Source: Terana coerulea
Taxonomy: Eukaryota; Basidiomycota; Agaricomycetes; Polyporales; Phanerochaetaceae
Assembly (NCBI GenBank): GCA_024811115.1
Contig: JAKOGH010000862.1
Coordinates: forward strand, 62,001 to 126,000
Direction: 5' to 3'
DNA length: 64,000 nt
This document shows, piece by piece, positions 1 through 10,388 of this stretch (within the stretch, counting starts at the first letter, position 1; each line of letters begins with the position of its first letter). The position numbers and the translations under genes are program-made. The notes under the pieces are model-generated. The model made no database searches. It saw nothing but the letters and a program-made list of their open reading frames with translations, and was not told the origin of the DNA.

Positions 1-2853
1 CCAATGTACCAGTCCCCGATGGGCTCGTCGAGCTCGACCGGCTCGCATCACGACCAGCAGATGCAGCAAATCCCACGCGGGGACATAGCCTCTGTCTCGT
101 CGTACGCTAACGTCTCCTACGCCAACGCAACCGGTGCGCAGCCGACCCGCTCGAACACGTTTCGCTCCAATGTCACGCAGACAACTGGTCGGAGCAAGGG
201 GTCTGGCTCTGGCTCTGACTCCGCTCTGGGCTCCGTCGCAAGCCGCGGCAAGTACCAACAAGCGATGGGCCAGACGTTCGTCGGCGGTGGTCCTGCCGAG
301 TTGCAACGACGGCCTACGTACCACTCGACCGGGTCGTCGAATACCCTCGTTGGCTCAGCTCTAGAGAGGAAGGTCAACGACGTTGATACGTATAGGCGGT
401 TTGACACCACCGACAGATTGAACGCCCTCCGGGAGTTCATGAAGAAGGACAACCTCGACTATTAGTAAGTTCATAGCGCTTCCTCTGTGTTATGGCCTTT
501 AATGATCGCTGTGCCCCAGTGTCATACCAAGCGAAGACGCACATGGGTCCGAATACGTCGCTATCAACGACAAGCGTCGCGAATGGATTTCGGGGTACGT
601 TAGCTGACCTCACTTGCGTTTCCTTCTCTGACTCTTGTTCAGATTCACCGGCTCGGCAGGCCTGGCCATCATCTCCAAGACCACCGCATATCTCGTCGCA
701 GACTCACGGTACTGGATACAAGCGCGCCGCCAGCTCGACAGCAACTGGAATCTGGTCGAGGCGGGTGGATCTGAAGGGCCCAAAGACTGGATCGAATGGA
801 TCGTGAACCGTGCCAAGGACTCGCGCATTGGAATCGACGCCCGCATGCTCTCGCACGAAAAGGCGATCACCCTCAACTCGCAGCTGCAGGCGAAGGGCTC
901 GAAGCTGTTCTACCCACCACAGAACTTGGTCGACCTGATCTGGCGCGAAAAGCCCGCACGCTCGAAGGAGCCGGTGTATGTGCAGCCGAAGAAGTACACC
1001 GGGACGGAGGCGGGCAAGAAGCTGGCGATGCTCCGGGAGTGGATCAAGGAGCAGCCGCCGACTGTGCCCAGCTACTCAAAAACCCCACCCACTGCTGGCC
1101 AAATGCAGACGGGCACCCTGATATCCAACCTTGCATGTGTCGGTAAGTGGCGAGTCGACTTGCGCTAACTTGGGATTAACGTCTTTTTAGCGTGGCTTCT
1201 GAACCTCCGCGGCGATGACATTCCGTTCAACCCCGTTTTCCACTCGTACCTCTTCGTCTCAGTCGAGCAGACGGTTCTGTTCATTGAGCCTGCAAAGGTA
1301 ACAGAGGGCGTGGACGACTATCTCAAGTCCATTGGCGTAGAGCGACGAGATTATAACGACGTGTGGACCTTCCTGAGGCGGAAGGAGTGGGGCGAGGGTA
1401 AGGTAAGTATCGGTGCTTGACTGAATCCCGATGCAGTCGCTCATTGTGCAATAGGTCGTCATTACACCGCAAACATCATATGCCATCTCCCTCATGCTCA
1501 CATCCTACCGGTACACCGTCCTGCCGTCCATTGTCGAGGAGTGGAAGGCCGTCAAGACGCACGACGAGATTGAGGGCATGAAGGCGGCGTACCTGCGCGA
1601 CGGCGTCGCGTACGTGCGCTAGCTCGCCTGGCTCGAGTACAAGATGGGCCAGGGCTACGACATCACGGAGTACGAGGCCGCGTGGCGGCTGACGGAGTTC
1701 CGCCGGATGGGCAAGAACTACATGGGCCTCGCGTACGAGAACATCTCCGCGTCCGGCAAGAACGCGGCGCTGCCCCACTACGTTCCGCGCAAGAGCGACG
1801 AGGTGCTCGATCGACCGGACGCTGCCGTATCTCAAGTGAGTTGGCTGTTATGTTGGTTGGTGTAGCTCGGGCTCACGCGCGCGCCGTTTTTCTCCAGTGA
1901 CTCGGGCGGACAGTACCGCGACGGCACGTGCGACACGACGCGTACCATCCATCTCGGTCGGCCAACGCAAGAGCAGTGCGAGGCCTTCACCCGTGTTTTG
2001 CAGGGCCATGTGCGTACCCGCACAGTCATTAACAGCCGTGGAATGAAGCTAATTTTGTTACAGATTGCCATCGACAGCGCCGTCTTCCCTGAGGGAACCA
2101 CCGGCAAGGCGCTCGATGTCTTGGCCCGAAAGGCGCTTTGGCAGGATGGTTTGAACTACGGGGTACGTTCGTGTTCATATATCAGCTCATATTCTAAGTG
2201 AGGGTGTTCATTCACTGACATTACGTTGGTCTTGTTATAGCACGGGACCGGACATGGGTTCGGGTCTTTCCTCAACGTTCACGAGGGTCCGCACGGTTTC
2301 TCGAGCGAGGTGCCGCTCGTCCCCGGACATGTCATCACAAATGAGCCAGGATTCTGTGAGTTCGATTTCCTCCAGCGCGTATTCAGACCACTCATGACTT
2401 TGCAGATAAGGAGAATGAATGGGGGATGCGTATTGAGTCCGCGTTGTTCGTCAAGCGTATCACGGTACGACAAGCTAGCAATATTCCAAGCGATGTTGCA
2501 TCCTGACCAGCTGTGTTACAGACCAAGAATGAGTTCAATGGTCACGTCTGGCTCGGCTTCGAGCGCCTCACAGTGGTTCCGATACAAACCAAGATGGTCG
2601 ACGTCAACATGCTCTCCAAGGAAGAGAAGCAGTGGGTCAAGGTGCGCGTTTACTTGTGTATTTCCGAGGCCCGTTGCTCACCCAGCTTTCACAGGAGCAC
2701 AACCGCCGCTGCTACGAGAAGCTCGAGCACTTCCTGCAAGAAGACAAGCGCGCGCTGAACTGGCTGAAGCGGGAAGCGGGCCGCGACATTGGGCTCGCGA
2801 AGCCGATTGGCGTCGGGAGCCTCGGCAGCGGGCTCGCGATAGACTGGAATTGA
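1..2853 (+). CDS. AMPP: Xaa-Pro aminopeptidase (aminopeptidase P, M24B), 5' partial, with two frame lesions
   Basis: Metallopeptidase that removes an N-terminal residue preceding proline. The spliced product shows the creatinase-like N-terminal domain ([16 protein letters not shown], then GFTGSAGLA) and the M24 catalytic domain. All five metal ligands are visible in order: the Asp of NDSGGQY, the Asp of CDTTRT, the His of HGTGHG, the Glu of NEPGFY and the Glu of IESALF. About ten short introns are needed; the first is 465-519. About 140 low-complexity Ser/Gly/Gln residues precede the usual family start, and the frame is open to base 1, so the true start may lie outside the window. Two defects are seen: an in-frame TAG at 1620-1622 where homologues have an aromatic residue (YVR-stop-LAWLE), and one extra base near 1809 before IDRTLPYL. 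Neither is removed by a plausible intron. It could be a recent pseudogene or a sequence error. The family call is certain; gene integrity is not. Confidence 0.9.
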
Positions 2854-3669
2854 GGTGCCGTTCCTCGACTCCGCAGCCGTCCTGCACGCCAGGACGGCGA
2901 GTACATATCTATTCTTTCCTTCTCTTGCTTTTTCTGCGCTACTGCATTTCTCATTCATCCTCTCTTTCCTCTGTTGTGCTTGTTATGACAATCGTGTACC
3001 AACCTCCACTAGCTTATACCCATGTCAATAGGGCTGTCGCAGGGCATACCCTCCGAGCTTGTCTCGGCTGTTCGCATCCTATCTGGTCTATTTTATATCC
3101 ACCTCTCTTTACTGACTTATTGTACTTTGGTGTCTCGGCTCGGGCTGCTCTCTTTCTGTACTGTTTACTTGACTTTGGCTTTCCTGCTTGTGTAACTACA
3201 CGGTGTTTTGGACATAGATTATTACCCTTTGGAATAGGAATACAACTGATTGTGTTGGCCTGCGAGTCGGCGGAGGGTGAGCGGTGGATGTTTGAAATCG
3301 GGAGAGGGAGAGCGCCGCCTCGTGCGCGGGGCGTTGGCAGGTCACGGCAGCACCGCGGGCTGCCGTACGTAAGGCTCGCGCGTTGCGGCTACCGTTTGGG
3401 TACAGGGTTCCTGTTCTGGTTTCTGCGTAGGCATTCACTGGAGGCTCGCCCCGGGACAGCCGGGGAAAGGGGAAGGTACATTGACTGCCGGTGCACCGCC
3501 CTCGCTCAGCATGCAGTCAACCCGATTTGTACCGTACATCTCTCCGGCCGCCGCGCAGCACGTCGCGCATCTCCGAGAGGGGCTCCAAGGACACCGGTTG
3601 ATGATACAGTAAGCTTACAGTGGGAGGCAGGAATCCAGACTCAGGTTCCGAGGGAGCCGGCCGGTGCGC
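2854..3669. other. Convergent intergenic region
   Basis: Lies between the aminopeptidase stop and the G-alpha stop on the other strand. The first 300 bases are T-rich and look like 3' UTR. A long open frame crosses the region but has no recognisable protein and overlaps introns and exons of the aminopeptidase. I see no gene. Confidence 0.5.
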
Positions 3670-5904
3670 TCACGAGAGCCCGACGGAGGCCATATGCAGA
3701 CGCATGATGGCCTCGCCAACTACGAGTGGTGTCAATGTGAGCCCGTCGCGGGCGGGCGGGCAGGCGTACCGTTAACGATGATGGATTGGGTCGCGCGAAC
3801 GTCGAGCATGGAGGTGAAGTGCTGCAGGGCCCAGACACAGTTGAGTAAAGGAGGATAGAACAGAGTGGAATGTACAGAGACGTACGATGTATATGGGTCG
3901 GTTGGAGACATCCTTCCGGCGGTGCGTCTGCATGAAGTGCGCGCGGAAGTACTCGGACACTTCGTCGTACGTGTTCGGCCGATCACCATACGACGAGATG
4001 CTGCATCGCAGACACATTCTATCAGTACGCCGAAATGCAACGTGGGCAATGAGAATGAGGCGCACTATTTGCGGACGCGGATACCCGAGTCAAGCTTCTT
4101 GCGCAACAGGTCCGCCTGTCAGGAGGGCGTGTGGTCAGACGTGATTCAGCCGCACGGCGTGCGGGTGGCGGCGGCGGCGCACCTTGTTGAGCATGAGCAC
4201 GAGCGCGGCCTTCGCGAGCAGCTTGTTCTGGCAGATCGCGGTGAAGAGCTGCAGCGAGTCGTCGATCCGGTTCGTCCGCGGATCCTCTTCCAGGTACTGT
4301 GGACCACGTGTGAACAACCGGGCCTCTCCACGGCAGTCTGCGGCAACGCGGGCGCACCTGATCGAAGGCACTCATGGGGGCGAGGAATATTATCGCGGTC
4401 GCTGCGTAAGGACAAATGAAACGGGGCGTGAGTAAGTGCGTGGGTGTCGCAATTGGCGGGCGGAGAAGAAGCGCGAAGCTGCGGCGAGGTCGGGGTGTGT
4501 AACACAGAGCAATGACGAGAGGCGTGGTCAAGACATATACTCACCGTCGTCAAAGTATGGAGCCCATGCGTGTCGCTAAAACGTACAACAGTCGAAATGA
4601 GCCTTGCATACCGGTGGTGATGCATGGCATGAACTTGCCTGACCGCGCTGAAAGCATGGGCTGTTCAGTTCGGCAGGAAGACGTTCACTAAAGATCATAC
4701 GCACGGCGCCGCCAACATCGTACAGCAGCCAGTTGAACGGCACACCGCCAATGTCGATATCGAAGGAATGCTCTGTAACACCAAGCGTCTGGAGGCGGAC
4801 ATGGAGAATGTCGTCTGAGACCCATTAGCCAGCTGCTACTCTGATAGCCTATTGACATACCTGTTGAGGGAAGATAATCTTGTTCCGCTATTCGATGGAT
4901 GTTGTCCAAAAAGCTACGACAGAAAAGATTTAACCAAACGCCAAGCGACGTATTCTCGTCGAACTCACAAAGCCGCCGACTCCTCCAGACGCACTCTGTT
5001 CGTCGACATAATCCTCCTGATATCCGGATGACTCCAAAACTCCGTGATGTACGCCTCGTTCGCCAACAGGGATCTTCCAACAAAGTTCGTTATAGGCGAC
5101 GGCCGGCCTTCTACGTCCCGCATGTCGGAGAGTGGCCAGGCGCGGGTGGGTGTAATCACCGCCTGCCAGCCAGCGCGCATGTACACGCCCGACCGCCCGC
5201 CGCTGACCTTGACGCCGCCGGACAGCTCGGACGCGAGCGCGTCCTCGTTGCCCACGAGCGCCTGGAGGTGCGTGCAGAGCGCGAGCAGCTCCGGCGGCCA
5301 CGACGACGCGGGGCCGGGGCTGGGACTCGGGCTGGGGTGGGGCTGCCGGACCCAGACCCGGACCCGGACGCGCTGGGCGACATGCCATAGCCCGCCGCGG
5401 ACGCTGGCAGGGAGGCCGCTGGCGAGCCCGGGGAGAGCGTGCCTGCGCCGTACTGGCGGTCGAGTTCGTTCAGAAGCATGCGGAGCGCTTTGAGGATGTT
5501 GGAGTAGACGATGGGTCGCCAGGAGGGCCGCTCGCGCTCGAGCGTTTGCGAGGCGTAGTAGAGCTGAAATTGCTTCTGCAGAGTCGACTTGCCGGACTCT
5601 GCCTGCCCTAGCAGCATCACTGAAATATCGGGTATGTAAGTAAGCAAGTCACAATTCATAACCAGGTTGGAATGCGGTGCTAGGAAGGTAAGAGGGGCAC
5701 GTACCCTTGACCTCGCGCGATTTTTTCTTCCTCCGCACCTCCCGTTCTTGCTATTTCGCCATTTCGTCATTCAAGTTCCAACATCTGACTGAAGGAACAT
5801 ACCCTGAGGGTCTCATCGATTGCATTCGAGATTCTCCGCGCCTCCTCGTCGCCTTGCGGGACGTCGTCAGAGTCGTAGACGGAGACGCTGTTTCGCTTGG
5901 GCAT
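3670..5904 (-). CDS. Atypical G-protein alpha subunit
   Basis: GTP-binding signalling subunit of the expanded basidiomycete G-alpha type. Reading on the minus strand, an acidic N-terminus ([17 protein letters not shown] at 5904) leads through [10 protein letters not shown] to the P-loop GQAESGKST, then a Ser/Gly/Pro linker, the helical domain, the switch I region ([11 protein letters not shown]), switch II DVGGARGQRHAW, the effector strand [13 protein letters not shown], the guanine-specificity motif LNKADLL, and C-terminal [12 protein letters not shown] to a stop at 3670. Canonical G-alpha has DVGGQ in switch II; here the catalytic Gln is Ala. The canonical TCAT-type motif is also changed. 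Introns are 50-70 bp; one exon is only 9 nt (4639-4647). A single-base frame change is needed near 5331-5350, in a G-run (GGGGTGGGG), to join the linker to [12 protein letters not shown]. Similar DVGGARGQ proteins are known in basidiomycetes. The start is inferred from the family-like N-terminus. Confidence 0.88.
4639..4647 (-). other. 9-nt microexon (Arg-Gly-Gln) in G-alpha switch II
   Basis: On the minus strand this exon reads CGCGGTCAG. The intron before it (4648-4704, 57 bp) runs GTGCGT to TTTCAG. The intron after it (4576-4638, 63 bp) starts GCAAGT and ends TTTTAG, a GC-AG intron with the classic GC donor. Including the exon turns DVGGA|RHAW into DVGGARGQRHAW, as in related basidiomycete proteins. 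Skipping it would keep frame but delete three switch II residues. Confidence 0.8.
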
Positions 5905-7405
5905 AAGGTCAATGAGGTGTTGCAAGGGGCGAGAGATCCACGCGGCACGTAGATTATATAGAACAGTCTTGCGATATGTTAGGCGCTGCAGTTGCGTCTC
6001 ACGGAAGTACCTCCGCGGTTGATGGAGAACGCAAACCGCGGGCGTCTATCCCCACAGGCACAGCCGCTGATTGTCAGGCACCCCTGTTCTCCTGCCTTCT
6101 CGCTCGAGTGCGCACGAGGCTTGTCCCTCCCGCCAGCGACGCTGACAGCGTTGGGAACCGGCGACGCTCACACACACGCCGCTCGGCTGCAGGGTGGGGT
6201 GCGTTCCTCGGAGAATATGCGTACGTATATTTTTCGCAGGGCCTCCAGATGCATCACGGCGCGCGGCGAGGTGATGCTCGCAGTGATAGAACCCGGCTTC
6301 CTCATCATGTATCACAGGCAAACGCTCCAAAGGAACGCGTACAGACAATCTTCCATTGACTGCTATCACGTACGCGCGAGTCAACGGAGTCTCGGGGCCT
6401 TGACCAATTGGCCTGCTGGCTGCCAGTCGCGGGCTGTATCAATTAGCAAGCGTCTGTGTCCGACGCCGAGGACCCGCATCCGGCGTGGGCCAACCACGAA
6501 CGTCGCGCTGGCTGCGTCTGCCTGCGCGTGTGGCAATGTCCAGCGTGCACACATGGGAACGGCGGACATCCGATGCCGTCATCGTCGCAGGTAGCGTAAG
6601 ACGAGCCGTGCTTCTGCAATATAGATGCGGCGGTACAGGGTTGCTGCCTTTGTGGCACGGGTTGGGTTGATAAGCTTGCGTTGAATCGTGGGGACACCGG
6701 AGTCGTCGGAGAACTCTGCACAGATCGTGACATGTCCCTGTGTTGCGATGCTGCGGTTACGCTTCTATCAAAGCTTGCTTGCCTTTCCTCCGACCGTTAC
6801 CGTTCCTTGGTTTGCAGCGATACAGTACTTACACCGTCATGCACTACGGTATCACTGCTGCTAGCCTTCTTTGACAGTGCACCTAAGATAACACGCGGCC
6901 GCTAATGTGTTGGTGTGGAAACGGTACAGTGCCTCGTATCTTCTCACATGGATCTTTGTTTGACTCAGAGCTGACGCGGGACACCCGACGAATTAATGAT
7001 TTGAATATCGGCATTACGCTACGTATTACCTCTGTATCAAAAGCCTCCTACTCTGAGCTGGAATTCAAAGCAATAAAAGTAAAGACTTGTGCGCATGTGA
7101 GACAGAACTTGGGCGAACACAGAGGCGCACATGGATGTTGGTTGTTACCGCATTAGGGTGGTCGCCTACCATTCCTGGCTGAGTGTGAAGAAGCACAGGA
7201 CTTTGATGGAAACCCTAACCTTGTGGCAAATGCCGCGCTACCAAAATTTCTGCCCACCGCCCCAGTGAGCGCTTCTGCACTTCCCTCTCCAGGGTCTGCG
7301 ACGACCTCCACGCTCCTCCTTCGACCCACGATCTCCGAAGGACCTATTCATTCAGTCTGGCTTGACGACGTGTACTATTGAATTTAATTGTATTATCAAG
7401 CCAAG
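5905..7405. other. Divergent intergenic region, G-alpha / NOG1
   Basis: 1.5 kb between two divergent starts. Several open frames occur on both strands but overlap one another and resemble nothing I recognise. The minus-strand frame stays open for about 35 codons upstream of the chosen G-alpha ATG, so an upstream coding exon for G-alpha cannot be excluded. Confidence 0.4.
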
Positions 7406-9847
7406 ATGTCTACAAGCGGATTGAAGGCCATCGCGCCTGTCCCCACAGCGGCGGACTTCCTGGACATCGTCCTTTCCAAAACACAGAGGAAGACACCGAC
7501 TGTGCGTACCATTCAACTATGATATCTGCACTGGGCTCATAGTAACGCAGGTCATTCACAAAAACTTCAAAATCAGCCGTATCCGCAACTTCTACATGCG
7601 CAAAGTGAAGTTCACGCAAGACTCATTTGATGAAAAGCTCAGTGCAATCCTGGAAGAGTTCCCCATGCTCGATGTATGCATGTTATCTGCCGTAGTAGTG
7701 CTATTCCTGCTGAAACGGTGTCTCTAGGACCTTCACCCGTTCTTGGCATCTCTCATGAACGTACTCTACGACAAGAATCACTACAAGCTCGCGCTTGGCC
7801 AACTGCGAACGGCAAGACACTTGATAGACCAGGTCGCCAAGGATTATGTTCGCCTACTGAAGTTTGGCGACAGTCTGTACCGGTGTAAGCAGCTGAAGAA
7901 GGCTGCGCTTGGTCGGTGCGTCTGCAAGCTTCCCGAAGGCTGAATGTCCCTCACCTTCCCTAGCATGGCGACTATCATGCGCCGCCAAAAGATCCTCTTG
8001 CATATCTTGAGCAAGTGCGGCAGCACATCTCCCGTCTCCCCAACATTGACCCCACCGCCCGCACCCTGCTCATTTGCGGCTATCCTAACGTCGGCAAGTC
8101 GTCTTTCATCAACAAGGTGACGCGCGCGGATGTCGACGTCCAGCCGTACGCATTCACCACGAAGTCGCTGTTCGTCGGCCACCTGGATTACCGCTACATG
8201 CGGTGGCAGGTCATCGACACCCCGGAATCCTCGACCACCCGCTTGAAGAGATGAACACGATCGAGATGCAGAGTATCACCGCGCTTGCACACTTGAAGAG
8301 CTGTGTTCTCTACTTCATGGATCTGAGCGAGCAATGTGGCTACACGGTTGAAGCTCAGGTACGTAGTGATATCTCACTTTGCTGGAAAGCAGTGGCTTAT
8401 GGCTGGGACAGTGCAAGCTGTTCAGCTCGATCAAGCCTTTGTTCGCGAACAAGCCCGTTATGCTGGTCATGAACAAGATCGATGTCACGCGGTTAGACGA
8501 CCTCTCGCCGGAGAACAGAGTTCTTGTGGACGAGATCATCAACTCCGAGGGCGTGCTCAACGTGCAGGTCTCGTGCTACACCGACGAGGGCGTCATGGAG
8601 CTCAAGAACAAGGCGTGCGACGCCCTTCTCGGGAGCACCGCGTCGAGAACAAGCTGAAGGGCAACAAAGTCAACTCTATCCTCAACCGCTTGCACGTCGC
8701 GCAGCCGAAGGCGCGAGACGACGTCGTTCGGGAGCCGTTCATCCCGGAGGCCGTCAAGGCCAGGCAGAAGTACGACAAGGAGGACCCGACCCGGCGGAAA
8801 CTTGAGCGGGACATTGAGGCCGAGGAAGGCGGCCCTGGTGTCTACAACATCAACCTCAAGAGTAAGTTGGGCTCCCTGTGTTCGGCTTGAGCCCATTGTT
8901 GACGAATGTCTCCTGCAGAGAACTGGATTCTGTCCAACCCCGACTGGAAGCAGGACATTATGCCCGAGATCATGGATGGCAAGAACATTGCGGACTTCAT
9001 CGACCCCGACATCCTCGACAAGCTCGAGGCCCTCGAGCGCGAGGAGGAGAAGCTGGAAGCCGAAGGGTTCTACGAAAGCGAGGAGGACATGGTGCGCCCC
9101 AGTTCTCTCCCCCATCTACCCCTAACCCCGCTCACGCAGTATCCGGCAGTTCGACTCCGAGGACGAGCGCGACGCCGTGGAGGCGAAGGACTCGCTCAAG
9201 AAGAAGCTCGCGTCGCAGCACGCGAAGAAGGCGATGAAGAACGGCGCGCGCTTCCCGCGCACGGCCGGCCTGCGCACGCTCAGCGAGCTCACGGCGGAGA
9301 TGACAGGCGCGGGGCTCGACCCGAGCCGCATCCAGGAGCGCGCGGCGCTGCTCGCGAAGGTGCAGGGCGCGAAGCGGAAGCGCGCGCGCGAGGAGGAGGA
9401 CGCGGAGATGGACGTCGACGGCGAGGGCGCGGGCGCGGAGGGCGAGTGGATGGACGTCGACGAGGAGGCGACGCCGAACAAGCGCGTTCGGACGAGCGCG
9501 GGCGCTGTCGCTGCCGTGGACCGCCGGGCACCCAAGTCGAATCGCCAGCTGGCGGGTATGCGGGACGATGTTGTGCGTGTTCTGTCTGTTGCGCTGTTGA
9601 TGTTGTGCTCACTCGTTTTCTCTTTTCTTTCTTTTGCAGCAAGCATCAAAAGCCATCAAGCTCCGGAATCTTGGGCAAAGAGAGCGGAACTACCAAGCGA
9701 AGGCGGGAGAGGGCGACCGCGCGATCAAGACCAAGATGGTGAGTCGTATCTCATGGAGACTGGCTGTGCATGTGCTCAATGTTCTCCCTCCAGCCGAAAC
9801 ATCTCTTTGCTGGGAAGCGGAAAGGGGGCAAGACAGACCGCAGATAG
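7406..9847 (+). CDS. NOG1: Nucleolar GTP-binding protein 1, with two frame lesions
   Basis: Essential GTPase of 60S ribosomal subunit assembly in the nucleolus. The start ATG at 7406 gives [20 protein letters not shown], followed by the family block [12 protein letters not shown]. The helical N-domain ([23 protein letters not shown]) leads to the Obg-type G domain: G1 [10 protein letters not shown]2 region YAFTTKSL, G3 DTPGILDHP, G4 MNKID. The NOGCT region ([19 protein letters not shown]) and a basic tail ending [13 protein letters not shown] follow. Introns are short, for example after AEAQ near 8358 and the last before PKHLFAG. Two one-base deletions break the frame: GG at 8224-8225, where GGG would give DTPGILD, and GGG at 8631-8633, where GGGG would give [11 protein letters not shown]. 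Both are in G runs, and the protein is intact on either side, so sequence error is more likely than loss of an essential gene. Confidence 0.92.
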
Positions 9848-10388
9848 TCATTGGTTCGGTGTCGGTGTGCTGTATTTCTCTGTATCCCGTTTCTACTGCT
9901 TTTCGTGCAATCATCTTTCCCTGCATGTTTCATCCGACTCCGCACAATATCATAAACCACTCATTGTGAACCAAAAATCGCCGCACGCAGCCCTTTTTGG
10001 CCACAAAGTGCGATATCTATTCCTCGTCTCAACGGCGTGTGGCGCTGTTGTTGCCGACGCCACAAGCTTCCACAGCATCCATACTCCATTTTCACCATTA
10101 CTAATGTGTTGGTGCTCGTCATGTATAGGGCCGCCGTCATAGTTGTGGGAGAAAAGCAGCTCAAAGCCTGCTCTACATGCCATGTATTTCCCCAACTAAG
10201 GCACTCCGAAGTGGCGGAGTCATGTCCAGACGTAAGCGTCACTTCTCTAAATGCATGATAACACGGGTTTCACATTGGTATACCCAAAGTCAAGAGACAT
10301 TGATTCTACTCTCCCCTCCTTCATACTGGGACTGTTCCTCTCCCTCTGAATGTTCCTCCGATCATTTTCCCTCTTCTTCCTGTCCTTC
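9848..10388. other. Convergent intergenic region
   Basis: Lies between the stop codons of NOG1 and the F-box-like gene. AT-richer than its neighbours and probably 3' UTRs. I see no gene. Confidence 0.5.

Noticed and set aside
2310..3707. 465-codon open frame on the plus strand
   Set aside because: It runs through introns and exons of aminopeptidase P and the convergent spacer, has no family features, and is out of frame with the enzyme.
5992..6594. 200-codon plus-strand frame between G-alpha and NOG1
   Set aside because: No recognisable domain, no ATG context or splice pattern, and overlapping frames on the other strand.
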